A DNA stretch of 64,000 bases from Sphingoaurantiacus capsulatus (GTDB lineage: Bacteria; Pseudomonadota; Alphaproteobacteria; Sphingomonadales; Sphingomonadaceae). Shown here one piece after another: positions 40,950-49,367 of the stretch. The DNA lies in contig NZ_JBHRXV010000004.1 of assembly GCF_042648405.1 (NCBI RefSeq), positions 62,001 through 126,000 on the forward strand, written 5' to 3'. The notes under the pieces are model-generated. The model made no database searches. It saw nothing but the letters and a program-made list of their open reading frames with translations, and was not told the DNA's origin. The position numbers and the translations under genes are program-made. How positions within the stretch are numbered: position 1 is the first letter of the stretch; each line of letters begins with the position of its first letter.

Positions 40950-40953
40950 AGGC

Positions 40954-41027
40954 TGGAGCGGGTAGCGGGGATCGAACCCGCATCACAAGCTTGGAAGGCT
41001 AGTGCTCTACCATTGAGCTATACCCGC
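40954..41027 (-). tRNA. tRNA-Gly (TCC)
   Basis: 74 bases with encoded CCA. Acceptor stem GCGGGTA/TACCCGC, D-arm AGCTCAATGGTAGAGC, anticodon loop CTTCCAA (anticodon TCC), T-arm GCGGGTTCGATCCCCGC. It follows tRNA-Tyr by 45 bp in the same direction. Confidence 0.97.
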
Positions 41028-41072
41028 CTGCGCTCTTCGAGCTTCGGCGGGCAGGCCCGCCAGATCGGGGAG

Positions 41073-41158
41073 TGGTGGACGGGGTTGGATTTGAACCAAC
41101 GTAGGGAAAACCCGGCAGATTTACAGTCTGCTGCCATTGACCGCTCGGCCACCCGTCC
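41073..41158 (-). tRNA. tRNA-Tyr (GTA)
   Basis: 86 bases with encoded CCA. Acceptor stem GGACGGG/CCCGTCC, long variable arm typical of class II tRNAs, anticodon loop CTGTAAA (anticodon GTA), T-arm TTGGTTCAAATCCAA. Confidence 0.97.
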
Positions 41159-41183
41159 ACAGGCGCTCACCGCGAAGGCGGGC

Positions 41184-41212
41184 TATGTGGCGAAGCGGCG
41201 GCGGGCTGTCAA
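41184..41212 (-). promoter_or_regulatory. Putative promoter of the tRNA-Tyr/tRNA-Gly unit
   Basis: On the minus strand a consensus TTGACA (41207-41212) and CACATA (41184-41189) are 17 bases apart, 26 bp before tRNA-Tyr. Confidence 0.6.
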
Positions 41213-41261
41213 CAAGGCTTCGCCGCTTGCGATCCGCATCCGCTGCCGTCATGGAGACGGC

Positions 41262-42020
41262 ATGGCTCGCAGACCCCACCGCCAGCATGGCACCGCCAAC
41301 CGCCCCGACGCGCGCAATCCGCGTTTCTACGGCCGCCACGCGGTGCTCGCCGCGCTCGACAATCCGGAGCGGGTGAAGCGCAAGCTGTGGCTGACCCACG
41401 AGACCAAGAACAGCATCGACGTGCCGCAGGGCCTCGAGGTGCAGTACGGCGACGGCCATGATCTCGCCCGGCTGGCGCAGACCGATTCGCCGCATCAGGG
41501 CATGGTGCTGGAGGTCGAGCCGCTGGAGAGCCCGTGGCTTGGCGACATCCTGGCCGGTGCCGAAGGCTCGCGCCATCCGCTGCTGGTGCTCGACCAGGTG
41601 ACCGATCCGCACAATGTCGGCGCCATCCTGCGCTCGGCCGCCGCGTTCGAGGCGGTGGCGATCGTCACGCAGGACCGGCATGCGCCCAATGAGAGCGGCG
41701 CGCTCGCCAAGGCGGCGTCGGGGACGCTGGAGATCGTGCCGTGGGTACGCGTGGTGAACCTCGCCCGTGCGCTCGACGAGATCGCCGAGGCCGGCTTCTG
41801 GCGCATCGGCCTGACCGGCGGCGTCGACCTGACGCTCGACAAGGCACTCGGCGAGACGCGGCCGGCGCTGGTGCTCGGCGCCGAGGGCGAAGGCATCCGC
41901 CCCAACACCGCGGCGCATTGCGACGAGCTGGCGAAGCTGCCGATCAGCTCGGCGGTGGAAAGCCTCAATGTCTCGAATGCCGCGGCGATCGCGCTCTACG
42001 CGGCGGTGCGGCGGCTGTAG
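41262..42020 (+). CDS. rlmB: 23S rRNA (guanosine-2'-O-)-methyltransferase, SpoU/TrmH family
   Basis: 252 residues from ATG 41262. The N-terminal substrate-binding domain (NPRFYGRHAVLAALDNPERVKRKLWLT) is followed by the trefoil-knot SPOUT domain with VTDPHNVGAILRSAAAFEA, LVLGAEGEGIRP and LPISSAVESLNVSNAAAIALY, the three SpoU motifs. RlmB methylates a guanosine of the 23S peptidyl-transferase region. Divergent from tRNA-Tyr, a common arrangement in alphaproteobacteria. Confidence 0.9.
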   Translation: MARRPHRQHGTANRPDARNPRFYGRHAVLAALDNPERVKRKLWLTHETKNSIDVPQGLEVQYGDGHDLARLAQTDSPHQGMVLEVEPLESPWLGDILAGAEGSRHPLLVLDQVTDPHNVGAILRSAAAFEAVAIVTQDRHAPNESGALAKAASGTLEIVPWVRVVNLARALDEIAEAGFWRIGLTGGVDLTLDKALGETRPALVLGAEGEGIRPNTAAHCDELAKLPISSAVESLNVSNAAAIALYAAVRRL

Positions 42021-42023
42021 GCC

Positions 42024-42203
42024 CTATTCGGCAGGCGTAAGCTCGTCGCCGCTCTCGATCGCGTCGAGTTGCGCCAGCAGGTCGGCGAAATCGTCGGCCT
42101 TGGTCGGAACGGGATCGAAGGCGGCGCGGAGCTGGCGGCCGACGGTTTCCGTGGTCGCATGACGACGGGGACCGGTCTCGGGGGCCTGCTTGCTACTCAC
42201 CAT
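42024..42203 (-). CDS. NepR-like small protein, candidate anti-sigma factor of the general stress response
   Basis: 59 residues, ATG 42203 to TAG 42024-42026. The conserved part VGRQLRAAFDPVPTKADDFADLLAQLD lines up with the two-helix pattern of NepR (G..LR..Y..., then P.RF..LL..LD), which sequesters the ECF sigma factor EcfG until phosphorylated PhyR binds it. The linker between helices is about two residues shorter than usual, and the customary EPVPD is not exact. No ecfG or phyR adjoins, so it may be a divergent paralogue. Converges with rlmB three bases from its stop. Confidence 0.5.
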   Translation of the reverse strand: MVSSKQAPETGPRRHATTETVGRQLRAAFDPVPTKADDFADLLAQLDAIESGDELTPAE

Positions 42204-42363
42204 TCACCGTCACGCTCCCTGCCCCGTCCGCAAAAAGCCCCCCGCGTCGCCAATAGCTACGGTTCGGTGAACCAAAGCTTTACCAACGCTGGCGCGCTTC
42301 TAGGGCAATAAGATTCTTCAGATCAAGTGCAGGGCGTAACGATTTGAGGCGGGGCGAGCTAAC

Positions 42364-42388
42364 TCCCCTCTCCCTTGAGGGGAGAGGG
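42364..42388. repeat. Solo unit of the ctctccc REP-like repeat
   Basis: CCCTCTCCCTTGAGGGGAGA is a single palindromic arm identical in type to the outer arms at 406-567, here without a partner. It lies just after the gshA stop codon. Confidence 0.65.
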
Positions 42389-42398
42389 AAAGAATGCT

Positions 42399-43772
42399 TT
42401 AGAAGCTCGCCTCGTCATAGACGCGCGACAGATCGCCGTTCCAACGGCCGTGATAGGCCTCCAGCAACCGATCCGCCGGCGTCATGCCACTATCGACGAT
42501 TTCGTGCAGCGTGTTGAGGAAGCCCTGTTCGCTGTCGCCGGCGGCATCGAGCCGCGCGCGCGCCTTTAGCCCCGCGTCGGCGATCTTCAGCACCTCGCGG
42601 CCCAGGTCACGCAAGGTGCCGCCGCCAGGGTTCGCGGCCTTCAGCGCCAGCTTCGGCACCTCGTCGCGCAAAATCTGCTGCTGCTCGATGCCCCAGCCCT
42701 TCACCAGGTCCCACGCCGCGTCGAGCGCGGTCTGGTCGTAGAGGATACCGACCCAGAAGGCCGGCAGCGCGCAGATGCGCGCCCACGGCCCGCCGTCGGC
42801 GCCGCGCATCTCGAGGAAGGACTTCAGCCGCACCTCGGGGAAGGCGGTCGACAGATGATCCTTCCAGTCGCCGCGGTTCGGCCGCTCGCCGGGCAGGACG
42901 GAGAGCTTGCCGTCGAGGAAGTCGCGGAACGACAGCCCGGCGGCATCGACGAAGCCGCCGTCGCGCACCGCGAAATACATCGGCACGTCGAGCATATAGT
43001 CGGCGTAGCGCTCGTAGCCGAAGCTCTCGTCGAACACGAAGGGCAGCATGCCGGTGCGATGCGGATCGGTATCGGTCCAGATATGGCTGCGGTACGACAG
43101 GAAGCCGTTGGGCTTGCCCTCCGTGAACGGCGAATTGGCGAACAGCGCGGTGGCGAGGGGCTGCAGTGCCAGGCTCACCCGGAATTTCTTCACCATGTCC
43201 GCCTCGGACGAATAGTCGAGGTTGGTCTGGATGGTGCAGGTGCGCAGCATCATATCGAGGCCCATCGACCCGACGCGCGGCATATGGCGCATCATGATCG
43301 CGTAGCGGCCCTTCGGCATGATCGGCAGCTCTTCGCGGGTCTTGTCGGGCCACATGCCCAAGCCGAGGAAGCCGAGGCCGAGCTTCTCGCCGACCGCCGA
43401 CACCTGTTCGAGGTGCCGCCCGGTTTCGCCGCAGGTCTGGTGGAGGTTGTCGAGCGGCGCACCCGACAGCTCGAACTGACCGGCGGGCTCGAGGCTGACA
43501 TTGCCATCGCTGCCCTCGAGCGCGATGACCTTGCCCTTCTCCTCGATCGGCTTCCAGCCGAACGCGGTCATTTCCATCAGCAGGTCGCGGATGCCGCCGG
43601 GCTCGTCATAAGACGGCGCGCGGTGGTCGGCGGTCTTGTAAACGAACTTCTCGTGCTCGGTGCCGATGCGCCAGTCGGCTTTCGGCTTCTCGCCTTTTTC
43701 GAAGACCTTCAGCAGGTCGGCGCGCGACTCGATGATCTGCTCATCACCCGAAGAAACGACATGCGTGCTCAT
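42399..43772 (-). CDS. gshA: Glutamate-cysteine ligase, plant/alphaproteobacterial type
   Basis: 457 residues from ATG 43772 (an ATG four codons earlier is possible). First enzyme of glutathione synthesis, joining glutamate and cysteine with ATP. DWRIGTEHEKFVY holds the metal-binding glutamates, SLEPAGQFELSGAP and MMRTCTIQTNLDYSSE-type segments are diagnostic of the GCS2-like proteobacterial/plant clade. The TCTIQ and CALPAFWVGILYD segments are intact. Confidence 0.93.
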   Translation of the reverse strand: MSTHVVSSGDEQIIESRADLLKVFEKGEKPKADWRIGTEHEKFVYKTADHRAPSYDEPGGIRDLLMEMTAFGWKPIEEKGKVIALEGSDGNVSLEPAGQFELSGAPLDNLHQTCGETGRHLEQVSAVGEKLGLGFLGLGMWPDKTREELPIMPKGRYAIMMRHMPRVGSMGLDMMLRTCTIQTNLDYSSEADMVKKFRVSLALQPLATALFANSPFTEGKPNGFLSYRSHIWTDTDPHRTGMLPFVFDESFGYERYADYMLDVPMYFAVRDGGFVDAAGLSFRDFLDGKLSVLPGERPNRGDWKDHLSTAFPEVRLKSFLEMRGADGGPWARICALPAFWVGILYDQTALDAAWDLVKGWGIEQQQILRDEVPKLALKAANPGGGTLRDLGREVLKIADAGLKARARLDAAGDSEQGFLNTLHEIVDSGMTPADRLLEAYHGRWNGDLSRVYDEASF

Positions 43773-43825
43773 GGTTCGCGCCATAGCCGCGCCGCGCGAC
43801 CCGCGCCAGCGCTTTCAAGTGACGC

Positions 43826-44560
43826 TCAGCGCCAGTCGCCCGCCGCCGCCTGCCACAGCGATACCGCCGCCACTGCCGCGGTGTCGGCGCGCAGCACCCG
43901 CGGCCCCAGCCCGACGCCAACCGCCTGCGGCAATGCGCGGATTCGCTCCCGCTCGGCCGGGTCGAAGCCGCCCTCCGGGCCGATCAGGATCGCCGCGGCG
44001 CCCGGCTTCGCCACCGACGCCAGCGGCACGCCGCCCTCCTCGTCGCAGAAGATCAGCTGGCGGTCGGCGGGCCAGCTGTCGAGCAGCTTCGCCAAGGTCA
44101 CCGGCTCCTGCATTTCAGGGAGCGCGGTGCGTTCGCACTGTTCTGCCGCCTCGATCATGTGGGCGCGCAACCGGTCGAGGTTGAGCTTGTCGACGACGGT
44201 GCGCCGCGTCAGGACCGGCAGCAGCTTCGCCACCCCCAGCTCGCACGCCTTTTCCGCCACCCAGTCGATGCGCCCGCGCTTGATCGGCGCCGCGCACAGC
44301 CACAGGTCGGGCACCGCCTCGCGCGGCGCGATCTGCGCGCCGATGGTGACGGTCACCGACTTGCGCCCGGCGTCGCTGATCGTCGCCAGCCATTCGCCGG
44401 TGCGGTCGTCGAACAGTCGCACCGTGTCGCCGGCCTTCAGCCGCATCACGCCCGACAGATAATGGCTCTGCGCGGTCGGCAGCTTCAGCTCGCGGCCGCC
44501 GCCAAGGGCTTCGTCCACGAACAGCCGGGGCCCGCTGCTTGACAGAGGTTCATCGCTCAT
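43826..44560 (-). CDS. rsmE: 16S rRNA (uracil-1498-N3)-methyltransferase
   Basis: 244 residues. N-terminal PUA-like domain (HYLSGVMRLKAGDTVRLFD) and SPOUT knot with IGPEGGFDPAERE and LGPRVLRADTAAVAAVSLWQ, the signatures of RsmE. It methylates U1498 in the decoding centre of 16S rRNA. Lies 53 bp upstream of gshA on the same strand; divergent from ubiA. Confidence 0.93.
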   Translation of the reverse strand: MSDEPLSSSGPRLFVDEALGGGRELKLPTAQSHYLSGVMRLKAGDTVRLFDDRTGEWLATISDAGRKSVTVTIGAQIAPREAVPDLWLCAAPIKRGRIDWVAEKACELGVAKLLPVLTRRTVVDKLNLDRLRAHMIEAAEQCERTALPEMQEPVTLAKLLDSWPADRQLIFCDEEGGVPLASVAKPGAAAILIGPEGGFDPAERERIRALPQAVGVGLGPRVLRADTAAVAAVSLWQAAAGDWR

Positions 44561-44574
44561 GTGTTGCGACTAGC

Positions 44575-45501
44575 ATGAGCACAGGCCCTGCGGAACCGAC
44601 CGACCGCGCCACCCCCGACGCGCTGAAGCGCAGCTGGGTCGAGTGGCTGCCCGACGCCTGGCGCCCCTATGCCCGCCTCGCCCGCTTCGACCGGCCGATC
44701 GGCACCTGGTTGCTGTTCTGGCCCTGCGTGTGGGGCGTGGCGCTCGCCGGCGGCCTGCCCCGCGACCTATATCTGCTGCTGCTGTTCGGGCTCGGCAGCC
44801 TCGCGATGCGCGGCGCCGGCTGCGTCTACAACGACATCGTCGACCGCGATCTCGACGCGCAGGTGGAACGCACGCGCGACCGTCCCGTCGCCAGCGGCCG
44901 CGTCTCGGTGCGCGCCGCGTGGAACTGGCTGTTCGCGCTCTGCCTCGTCGGGCTGGTCGTGCTCATCCAGCTCCAACCCATCGCACAAGGTATCGCCCTT
45001 GCCAGCCTTGCGCTGGTCGCCGGCTACCCCTTCATGAAGCGCATCACCTGGTGGCCGCAGGCGTGGCTCGGCCTCACCTTCAACTGGGGCGTGCTGGTCG
45101 CTTGGGCGGCGGTAACCGGCGAGATCGGCCTGCCCGTGCTGCTGCTCTATGCCGCCGGTGTGTTCTGGACGCTCGGCTACGACACCATCTACGCGCTGCA
45201 GGACATCGAGGACGATGCGCTCGCCGGCATAAGGTCGAGCGCGCGGCGGCTCGGCGGGGGCGTCCGCACCGGCGTCGCGATTTTCTACATGCTCGCCCTC
45301 GCCTGCTTCGCTGCCGCGCTTTTCCTCGCCGGCGCGTCGCCCTGGGCGTGGCCCGCGCTGGCGCTCGTAGCGGCGCACTTCGGTTGGCAGGTCGCTACCC
45401 TGTCATCCGACGATCCGGCGCGCGCGCTGCGGCTGTTCCGCGCCAACACGGTTACCGGTTTCCTCGTCGCCCTGGCATGTTTCGTCGCAGTGACAATCTA
45501 G
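44575..45501 (+). CDS. ubiA: 4-hydroxybenzoate polyprenyltransferase
   Basis: 308 residues from ATG 44575. Integral membrane enzyme of ubiquinone synthesis that attaches the polyprenyl chain to 4-hydroxybenzoate. The two Mg-diphosphate motifs are visible: NDIVDRDLDAQVERTRDRPVASG and YALQDIEDDALAGIRSSA. About eight membrane segments, beginning RLARFDRPIGTWLLFWPCVWG. Its start lies 14 bp from that of rsmE on the opposite strand, so the promoters must overlap. Confidence 0.94.
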   Translation: MSTGPAEPTDRATPDALKRSWVEWLPDAWRPYARLARFDRPIGTWLLFWPCVWGVALAGGLPRDLYLLLLFGLGSLAMRGAGCVYNDIVDRDLDAQVERTRDRPVASGRVSVRAAWNWLFALCLVGLVVLIQLQPIAQGIALASLALVAGYPFMKRITWWPQAWLGLTFNWGVLVAWAAVTGEIGLPVLLLYAAGVFWTLGYDTIYALQDIEDDALAGIRSSARRLGGGVRTGVAIFYMLALACFAAALFLAGASPWAWPALALVAAHFGWQVATLSSDDPARALRLFRANTVTGFLVALACFVAVTI

Positions 45502-45688
45502 GCGTTGCCCCGGCGCGGAAGCATAAGCTAGACGCCGCCGCGATCGGAGGGTCCGCCAAAGACAGGCGACGCCGAGCAGGGCGATCCCCTCATCTGTCCT
45601 GAACTTGCGCTATCGAGCCTGGGGCTCTCCGGTCACCGAGGGAACGCCGCCACTGGACGTGGGCGGATCGACGCCTTACCTGCCCCTC

Positions 45689-47035
45689 ATGCTGACCGTC
45701 GACGCGGCGCTGGCGCGCCTCTCCCAAGCTCTCGATCACGCCAAGCGCCTCGGCGCCGATGCCGCCGATGCGATCTATGTCGGCGACGCCTCGACGAGCG
45801 TTCAGGTCCGCCTCGGCGAGCTGGAGGACATCGGCCGGTCGGAGGGCGAGGAGATCGGCCTGCGCCTGTTCTCGGGCACCCGTTCGGCCAGCGTCTCCTC
45901 CTCCGACCTGTCGCCGCGTGCGCTGGAAACCGCCGTCGAGCGCGCGATGGCGATGGCCCGCGAAGCACCCGAGGATTCCTACGCCGGCCTTGCGCCGGAA
46001 GACCGCCTCAGCCGCGGCGCCGCCCCCGACCTCGATCTCAGCGACCCCGCCGATGTTTCGGCCGAAGCGCTGAAGGCACGCGCCATCGAGGCCGAGGACG
46101 CCGCCCGCGCGGTCAAGGGCATCACCAATTCCGAAGGCGCCTCGGCGAGCGCCGGCCGCGCCACCATCGCCATCGCCACCTCGACGGGTTTTCGCGGCGG
46201 TTATGCCACCTCGTCGAACGGCCTGTCGGCGAGCGTCATCGGCGGCGAAGGCGCCGGCATGCAGCGCGACTATGCCTATCATTCGGCGCGCTATCTGTCG
46301 GACCTCGACACGCCGGCTGAGATCGGCGCCCGCGCCGGCGAGCGCACCGTCGCTCGCCTCAATCCGCGCAAGATCGACACCGGTCAGATGCCGGTGGTGT
46401 TCGACCCGCGCGTCGGCTCAAGCCTGCTCGGCCATCTGATCGGCGCGATCACCGGCAGCGCGGTGTCGCGCGGCACCAGCTTCCTGCTCGGCAAGCTCGG
46501 CGAGAAGATCTTCGCCGACGGCATCCACATCCTCGACGACCCGCTGCGCCGCCGCGGCCTGCGCTCGAAGCCGTTCGACGGCGAGGGGCTGCCGACCGGC
46601 CCGACCGCGATCGTCGACGATGGCGTGCTCACCACCTGGCTGCTCGACAGCGCCTCGGCGCGCCAGCTCGGCCTCGCGCCGACCGGCCACGCCTCGCGCG
46701 GCATCTCCGGCCCGCCGGGCGCCGGCCCGAGCAACCTGCACCTCGCCGCCGGCACCCTCAGCCGCGACGCGCTGCTCGCCGATATCCGCCAAGGCTTCTA
46801 CGTCACCGAGCTGATCGGCCAGGGCCTCAACCCGGTGACCGGCGACTACAGCCGCGGCGCCGCCGGCTTCCTGATCGACAACGGCCAGCTCGGCCCGGCG
46901 GTCGCCGAGGTAACCATCGCCGGCAACGTCAAGGACATGTTCCTCAACCTCACCCCCGCCGACGACCTGCGCTTCCGTCACGCGATCGACGTGCCGACCT
47001 TGCGCATCGACGGCCTGACGGTCGCGGGTGCCTGA
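45689..47035 (+). CDS. pmbA: TldD/PmbA family protein, PmbA subunit
   Basis: 448 residues from ATG 45689. Segments DIGRSEGEEIGLRLFSGTRSASVSSSDLS, QMPVVFDPRVGSSLLGHLIGAITGSAVSRGTSFL and GPSNLHLAAGTLSRDALLADIRQGFYVTELIGQGLNPVTGDYSRGAAGF are typical of PmbA (TldE). The HExxxH zinc motif of TldD is absent, as expected for the non-catalytic partner; a tldD was not found here. Overlaps the next gene by eight bases. The partner complex trims peptide antitoxins and microcin precursors in E. coli. Confidence 0.88.
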   Translation: MLTVDAALARLSQALDHAKRLGADAADAIYVGDASTSVQVRLGELEDIGRSEGEEIGLRLFSGTRSASVSSSDLSPRALETAVERAMAMAREAPEDSYAGLAPEDRLSRGAAPDLDLSDPADVSAEALKARAIEAEDAARAVKGITNSEGASASAGRATIAIATSTGFRGGYATSSNGLSASVIGGEGAGMQRDYAYHSARYLSDLDTPAEIGARAGERTVARLNPRKIDTGQMPVVFDPRVGSSLLGHLIGAITGSAVSRGTSFLLGKLGEKIFADGIHILDDPLRRRGLRSKPFDGEGLPTGPTAIVDDGVLTTWLLDSASARQLGLAPTGHASRGISGPPGAGPSNLHLAAGTLSRDALLADIRQGFYVTELIGQGLNPVTGDYSRGAAGFLIDNGQLGPAVAEVTIAGNVKDMFLNLTPADDLRFRHAIDVPTLRIDGLTVAGA

Positions 47036-47885
47036 CGACCGCACATTGGCGGTAGAGGCGGCGCAAGCCGCCGGCGAGCTGGCGCTCGGCTATTTCGGCG
47101 GCGCGGTCGAAACCTGGGAAAAAGGCCCCAACAATCCGGTGTGCGAGGCGGACCTCGCGCTCGACCGGCTGCTGCACGAACGGCTGCTCGGCGCCCGCCC
47201 CGCCTATGGCTGGCTGTCGGAAGAAACCGCCGACGACGCCGAGCGCCTGGGTCGCCGCCGGCTGTGGGTGGTCGATCCGATCGACGGCACCCGCGACTTC
47301 CTGCGCGGTCGCACCGGCTGGGCCGTCTCGGTGGCGCTCGTCGAGGACGGCGTGCCGATCCTCGCCGCACTCTACGCCCCGGCGCGCCAGCAGTTCTTTG
47401 TCGCCGAAGCCGGCAAGGGCGCCACGCTCAACGGCGCGCCCATCCGCATCGGCGGCTGCGATTCGGTCGCCGGCTGCCGCATCCCGGCGGACATCAGCAC
47501 CATCGGCGCCTCCTACTGGCCCGAACGCTGGGACGCCGCAGCCGTCGAGAAGCCCAACGGCCTTGCGCTGCGCATCGCCAAGCTCGCCATCGACGAGGCC
47601 GATGCCTTCTTCGAGGGGCGGCCGATGGGCGAATGGGACATCGCCGCCGCTGCCCTGATTCTGTCGGAAGCGGGCGGCACCATCACCGACCGCGAGGGCG
47701 CGCCGCTGCGTTTCAACAAGCCGGTGCCACGCCTGCGCGGCGTCATCGCCGCCGTCCCCGCCATTCACGGCGAGGTGCTGCGGCGGGTCGGGCGCGGCAT
47801 CGCCGCGATCAACGCGCTCAGGCGACCGGGGGGACCCGGAGCTGGGCGATCTCGATCTTCGGGCAGCGATCCATCACGACCTTGA
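47028..47885 (+). CDS. Inositol-monophosphatase family phosphatase (CysQ/HisN-like)
   Basis: 285 residues from GTG 47028, inside the end of pmbA. Li-sensitive phosphatase motifs: SEETADD with the first metal-binding Glu, WVVDPIDGTRDFLRGRTGWAVSVALVEDG (D-P-I-D-G-T motif), and GEWDIAAAALILSEAGG (W-D-x-A motif). Either 3'-phosphoadenosine phosphatase CysQ or a related sugar phosphatase. The last 23 codons overlap the convergent CoA-binding gene and look like unselected read-through (PGAGRSRSSGSDPSRP). Confidence 0.85.
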   Translation: MPDDRTLAVEAAQAAGELALGYFGGAVETWEKGPNNPVCEADLALDRLLHERLLGARPAYGWLSEETADDAERLGRRRLWVVDPIDGTRDFLRGRTGWAVSVALVEDGVPILAALYAPARQQFFVAEAGKGATLNGAPIRIGGCDSVAGCRIPADISTIGASYWPERWDAAAVEKPNGLALRIAKLAIDEADAFFEGRPMGEWDIAAAALILSEAGGTITDREGAPLRFNKPVPRLRGVIAAVPAIHGEVLRRVGRGIAAINALRRPGGPGAGRSRSSGSDPSRP

Positions 47886-48246
47886 GGCCGGCGGCCTCGG
47901 CGCGCGCCGCCGCGTCGTGATTGACCACGCCGATCTGCATCCAGATCGACTTGGCGCCCGCCTTGATTGCTTCCTCGACCACCGGCCCGACGTCTTCCGA
48001 GCGCCGGAAGATATCGACCATGTCGATCGGCTCGCCGATCTGGTCGAGTTCGCGCCACACATATTCGCCGTGGACATGCTCGCCGGTGATCCGCGGGTTG
48101 ACCGGGATCACCCGGTAGCCGTGCGCCTGCAGCCGCTCCATCACGCCATAGCTGGCGCGGCCCGGATTGTCCGACGCGCCGACCAGCGCGATGGTGCGGG
48201 TCGAGCTCAGCAGCTCGCGAATCTCGTCGTCGGTTTCGAGGGGCAT
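47818..48246 (-). CDS. CoA-binding domain protein (YccU-like)
   Basis: 142 residues. A stand-alone Rossmann CoA-binding domain: TIALVGASDNPGRASYGVMERLQAHGYRVIPVNP carries the glycine-rich turn, and WMQIGVVNHDAAARAEAAGLKVVMDRCPKIE is the conserved C-terminal half. Related to the CoA-binding part of succinyl-CoA synthetase; the stand-alone role is unknown. It converges with the phosphatase gene and overlaps it by 68 bp. Confidence 0.87.
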   Translation of the reverse strand: MPLETDDEIRELLSSTRTIALVGASDNPGRASYGVMERLQAHGYRVIPVNPRITGEHVHGEYVWRELDQIGEPIDMVDIFRRSEDVGPVVEEAIKAGAKSIWMQIGVVNHDAAARAEAAGLKVVMDRCPKIEIAQLRVPPVA

Positions 48247-48276
48247 CGGCCGCTCCCTATGTCATGAGCCTGCCGC

Positions 48277-49281
48277 TCAGGACGCACGGCCGGCGGCAAG
48301 GTTCAATCGCTGCACCACCCGCGTCGCGATCTCGCGATAGGGCGCCGAGATTTCGCTGATCGCCGTCGCCGGCGGCCGGCCGGCGTCGGATGCCTCGCGG
48401 ATGCTGGCATGCAGCGGAATGGCGCCGAGGAACGGCACGCCGATCCGTGCCGCCTCTTCCTCCGCCCCGTGCGCCCCGAAGATGTGCGAGGCCTCGCCGC
48501 AATGCGGGCAGACGAACACGCTCATATTCTCGACGAGACCGAGCACCTGCACGTCGACTTGGGCAAACATCGAGATGGCTTTCCGCGCGTCGATCAGCGC
48601 GAGGTCCTGCGGCGTCGATACGATGACCGCGCCGTCGGGCTTGATCTTCTGCGCCATCGTCAGCTGGATATCGCCGGTGCCCGGCGGCAGGTCGATCACC
48701 AGCAGGTCGAGTTCGCCCCAGTCGGCATTGTCGATCATCTGCGTCATCGCCGACGCGGCCATCGGCCCGCGCCACACCACCGCCTTGTCCGGGTCGGTCA
48801 TGTTGCCGATCGACAACGCTTTGAGGCCATGCGCTTCCATCGGCTGCAGCCGGTTGTTCTCGAGCATCGCCCGCCCCTCGAGCCCGAGCAGGGTCGGCAC
48901 CGACGGCCCGTAGATGTCGGCGTCGAGCAGCCCGACACGGTAGCCCTGCGCCGCGATCGATACGGCGAGGTTCGCCGCGACAGTCGACTTGCCGACCCCA
49001 CCCTTGCCGCTCGCCACCGCGAGGATGTGGCGGATCGACTTCCCCGGCTCGGCGGGCGCCGCGCCGCGCTCGGCGGTGAGGATGGCGCGGACGCCGGTTA
49101 CGCCCAGCACGCTGCGCGCCGCGCGCTCGACCTCCGCTTGCAGGGTGGTCGCCGCGCCGCGCTCCATGCCGTCGACCGCCAGCACGAAGCCGACACTGCC
49201 GTCGGCGCCGACCGTCACGCCGCTGGTGCGACCCGGTGCCGCGCGTTCCAGCACCTCGATCAGCCGCGCTTTATCGACCAT
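48277..49281 (-). CDS. apbC: Mrp/ApbC iron-sulfur cluster carrier ATPase
   Basis: 334 residues from ATG 49281. N-terminal MIP18/DUF59-like domain (KARLIEVLERAAPGRTSGVTVGADG), deviant Walker A SGKGGVGKST, DADIYGPSVPTLLG, DLPPGTGDIQLTMAQ and the C-x-x-C pair FVCPHCGEAS that binds the cluster. Delivers Fe-S clusters to target enzymes. Lies 30 bp upstream of the CoA-binding gene and diverges from hflK. Confidence 0.92.
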   Translation of the reverse strand: MVDKARLIEVLERAAPGRTSGVTVGADGSVGFVLAVDGMERGAATTLQAEVERAARSVLGVTGVRAILTAERGAAPAEPGKSIRHILAVASGKGGVGKSTVAANLAVSIAAQGYRVGLLDADIYGPSVPTLLGLEGRAMLENNRLQPMEAHGLKALSIGNMTDPDKAVVWRGPMAASAMTQMIDNADWGELDLLVIDLPPGTGDIQLTMAQKIKPDGAVIVSTPQDLALIDARKAISMFAQVDVQVLGLVENMSVFVCPHCGEASHIFGAHGAEEEAARIGVPFLGAIPLHASIREASDAGRPPATAISEISAPYREIATRVVQRLNLAAGRAS

Positions 49282-49367
49282 GCTTATCCTTTCGGGGACC
49301 TGCCCTCGCATTCTCGCAGGGCGCTTCGTATATAGGCGTGCGGCAGGTCGCAACGACGGGATAGTGA

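Noticed and set aside
42204..42363. EcfG-type promoter (GGAAC-N16/17-CGTT) before the NepR-like gene
   Set aside because: Only a GGTTC-ACC-GAACC palindrome was found; no convincing GGAAC and CGTT pair at the right spacing.
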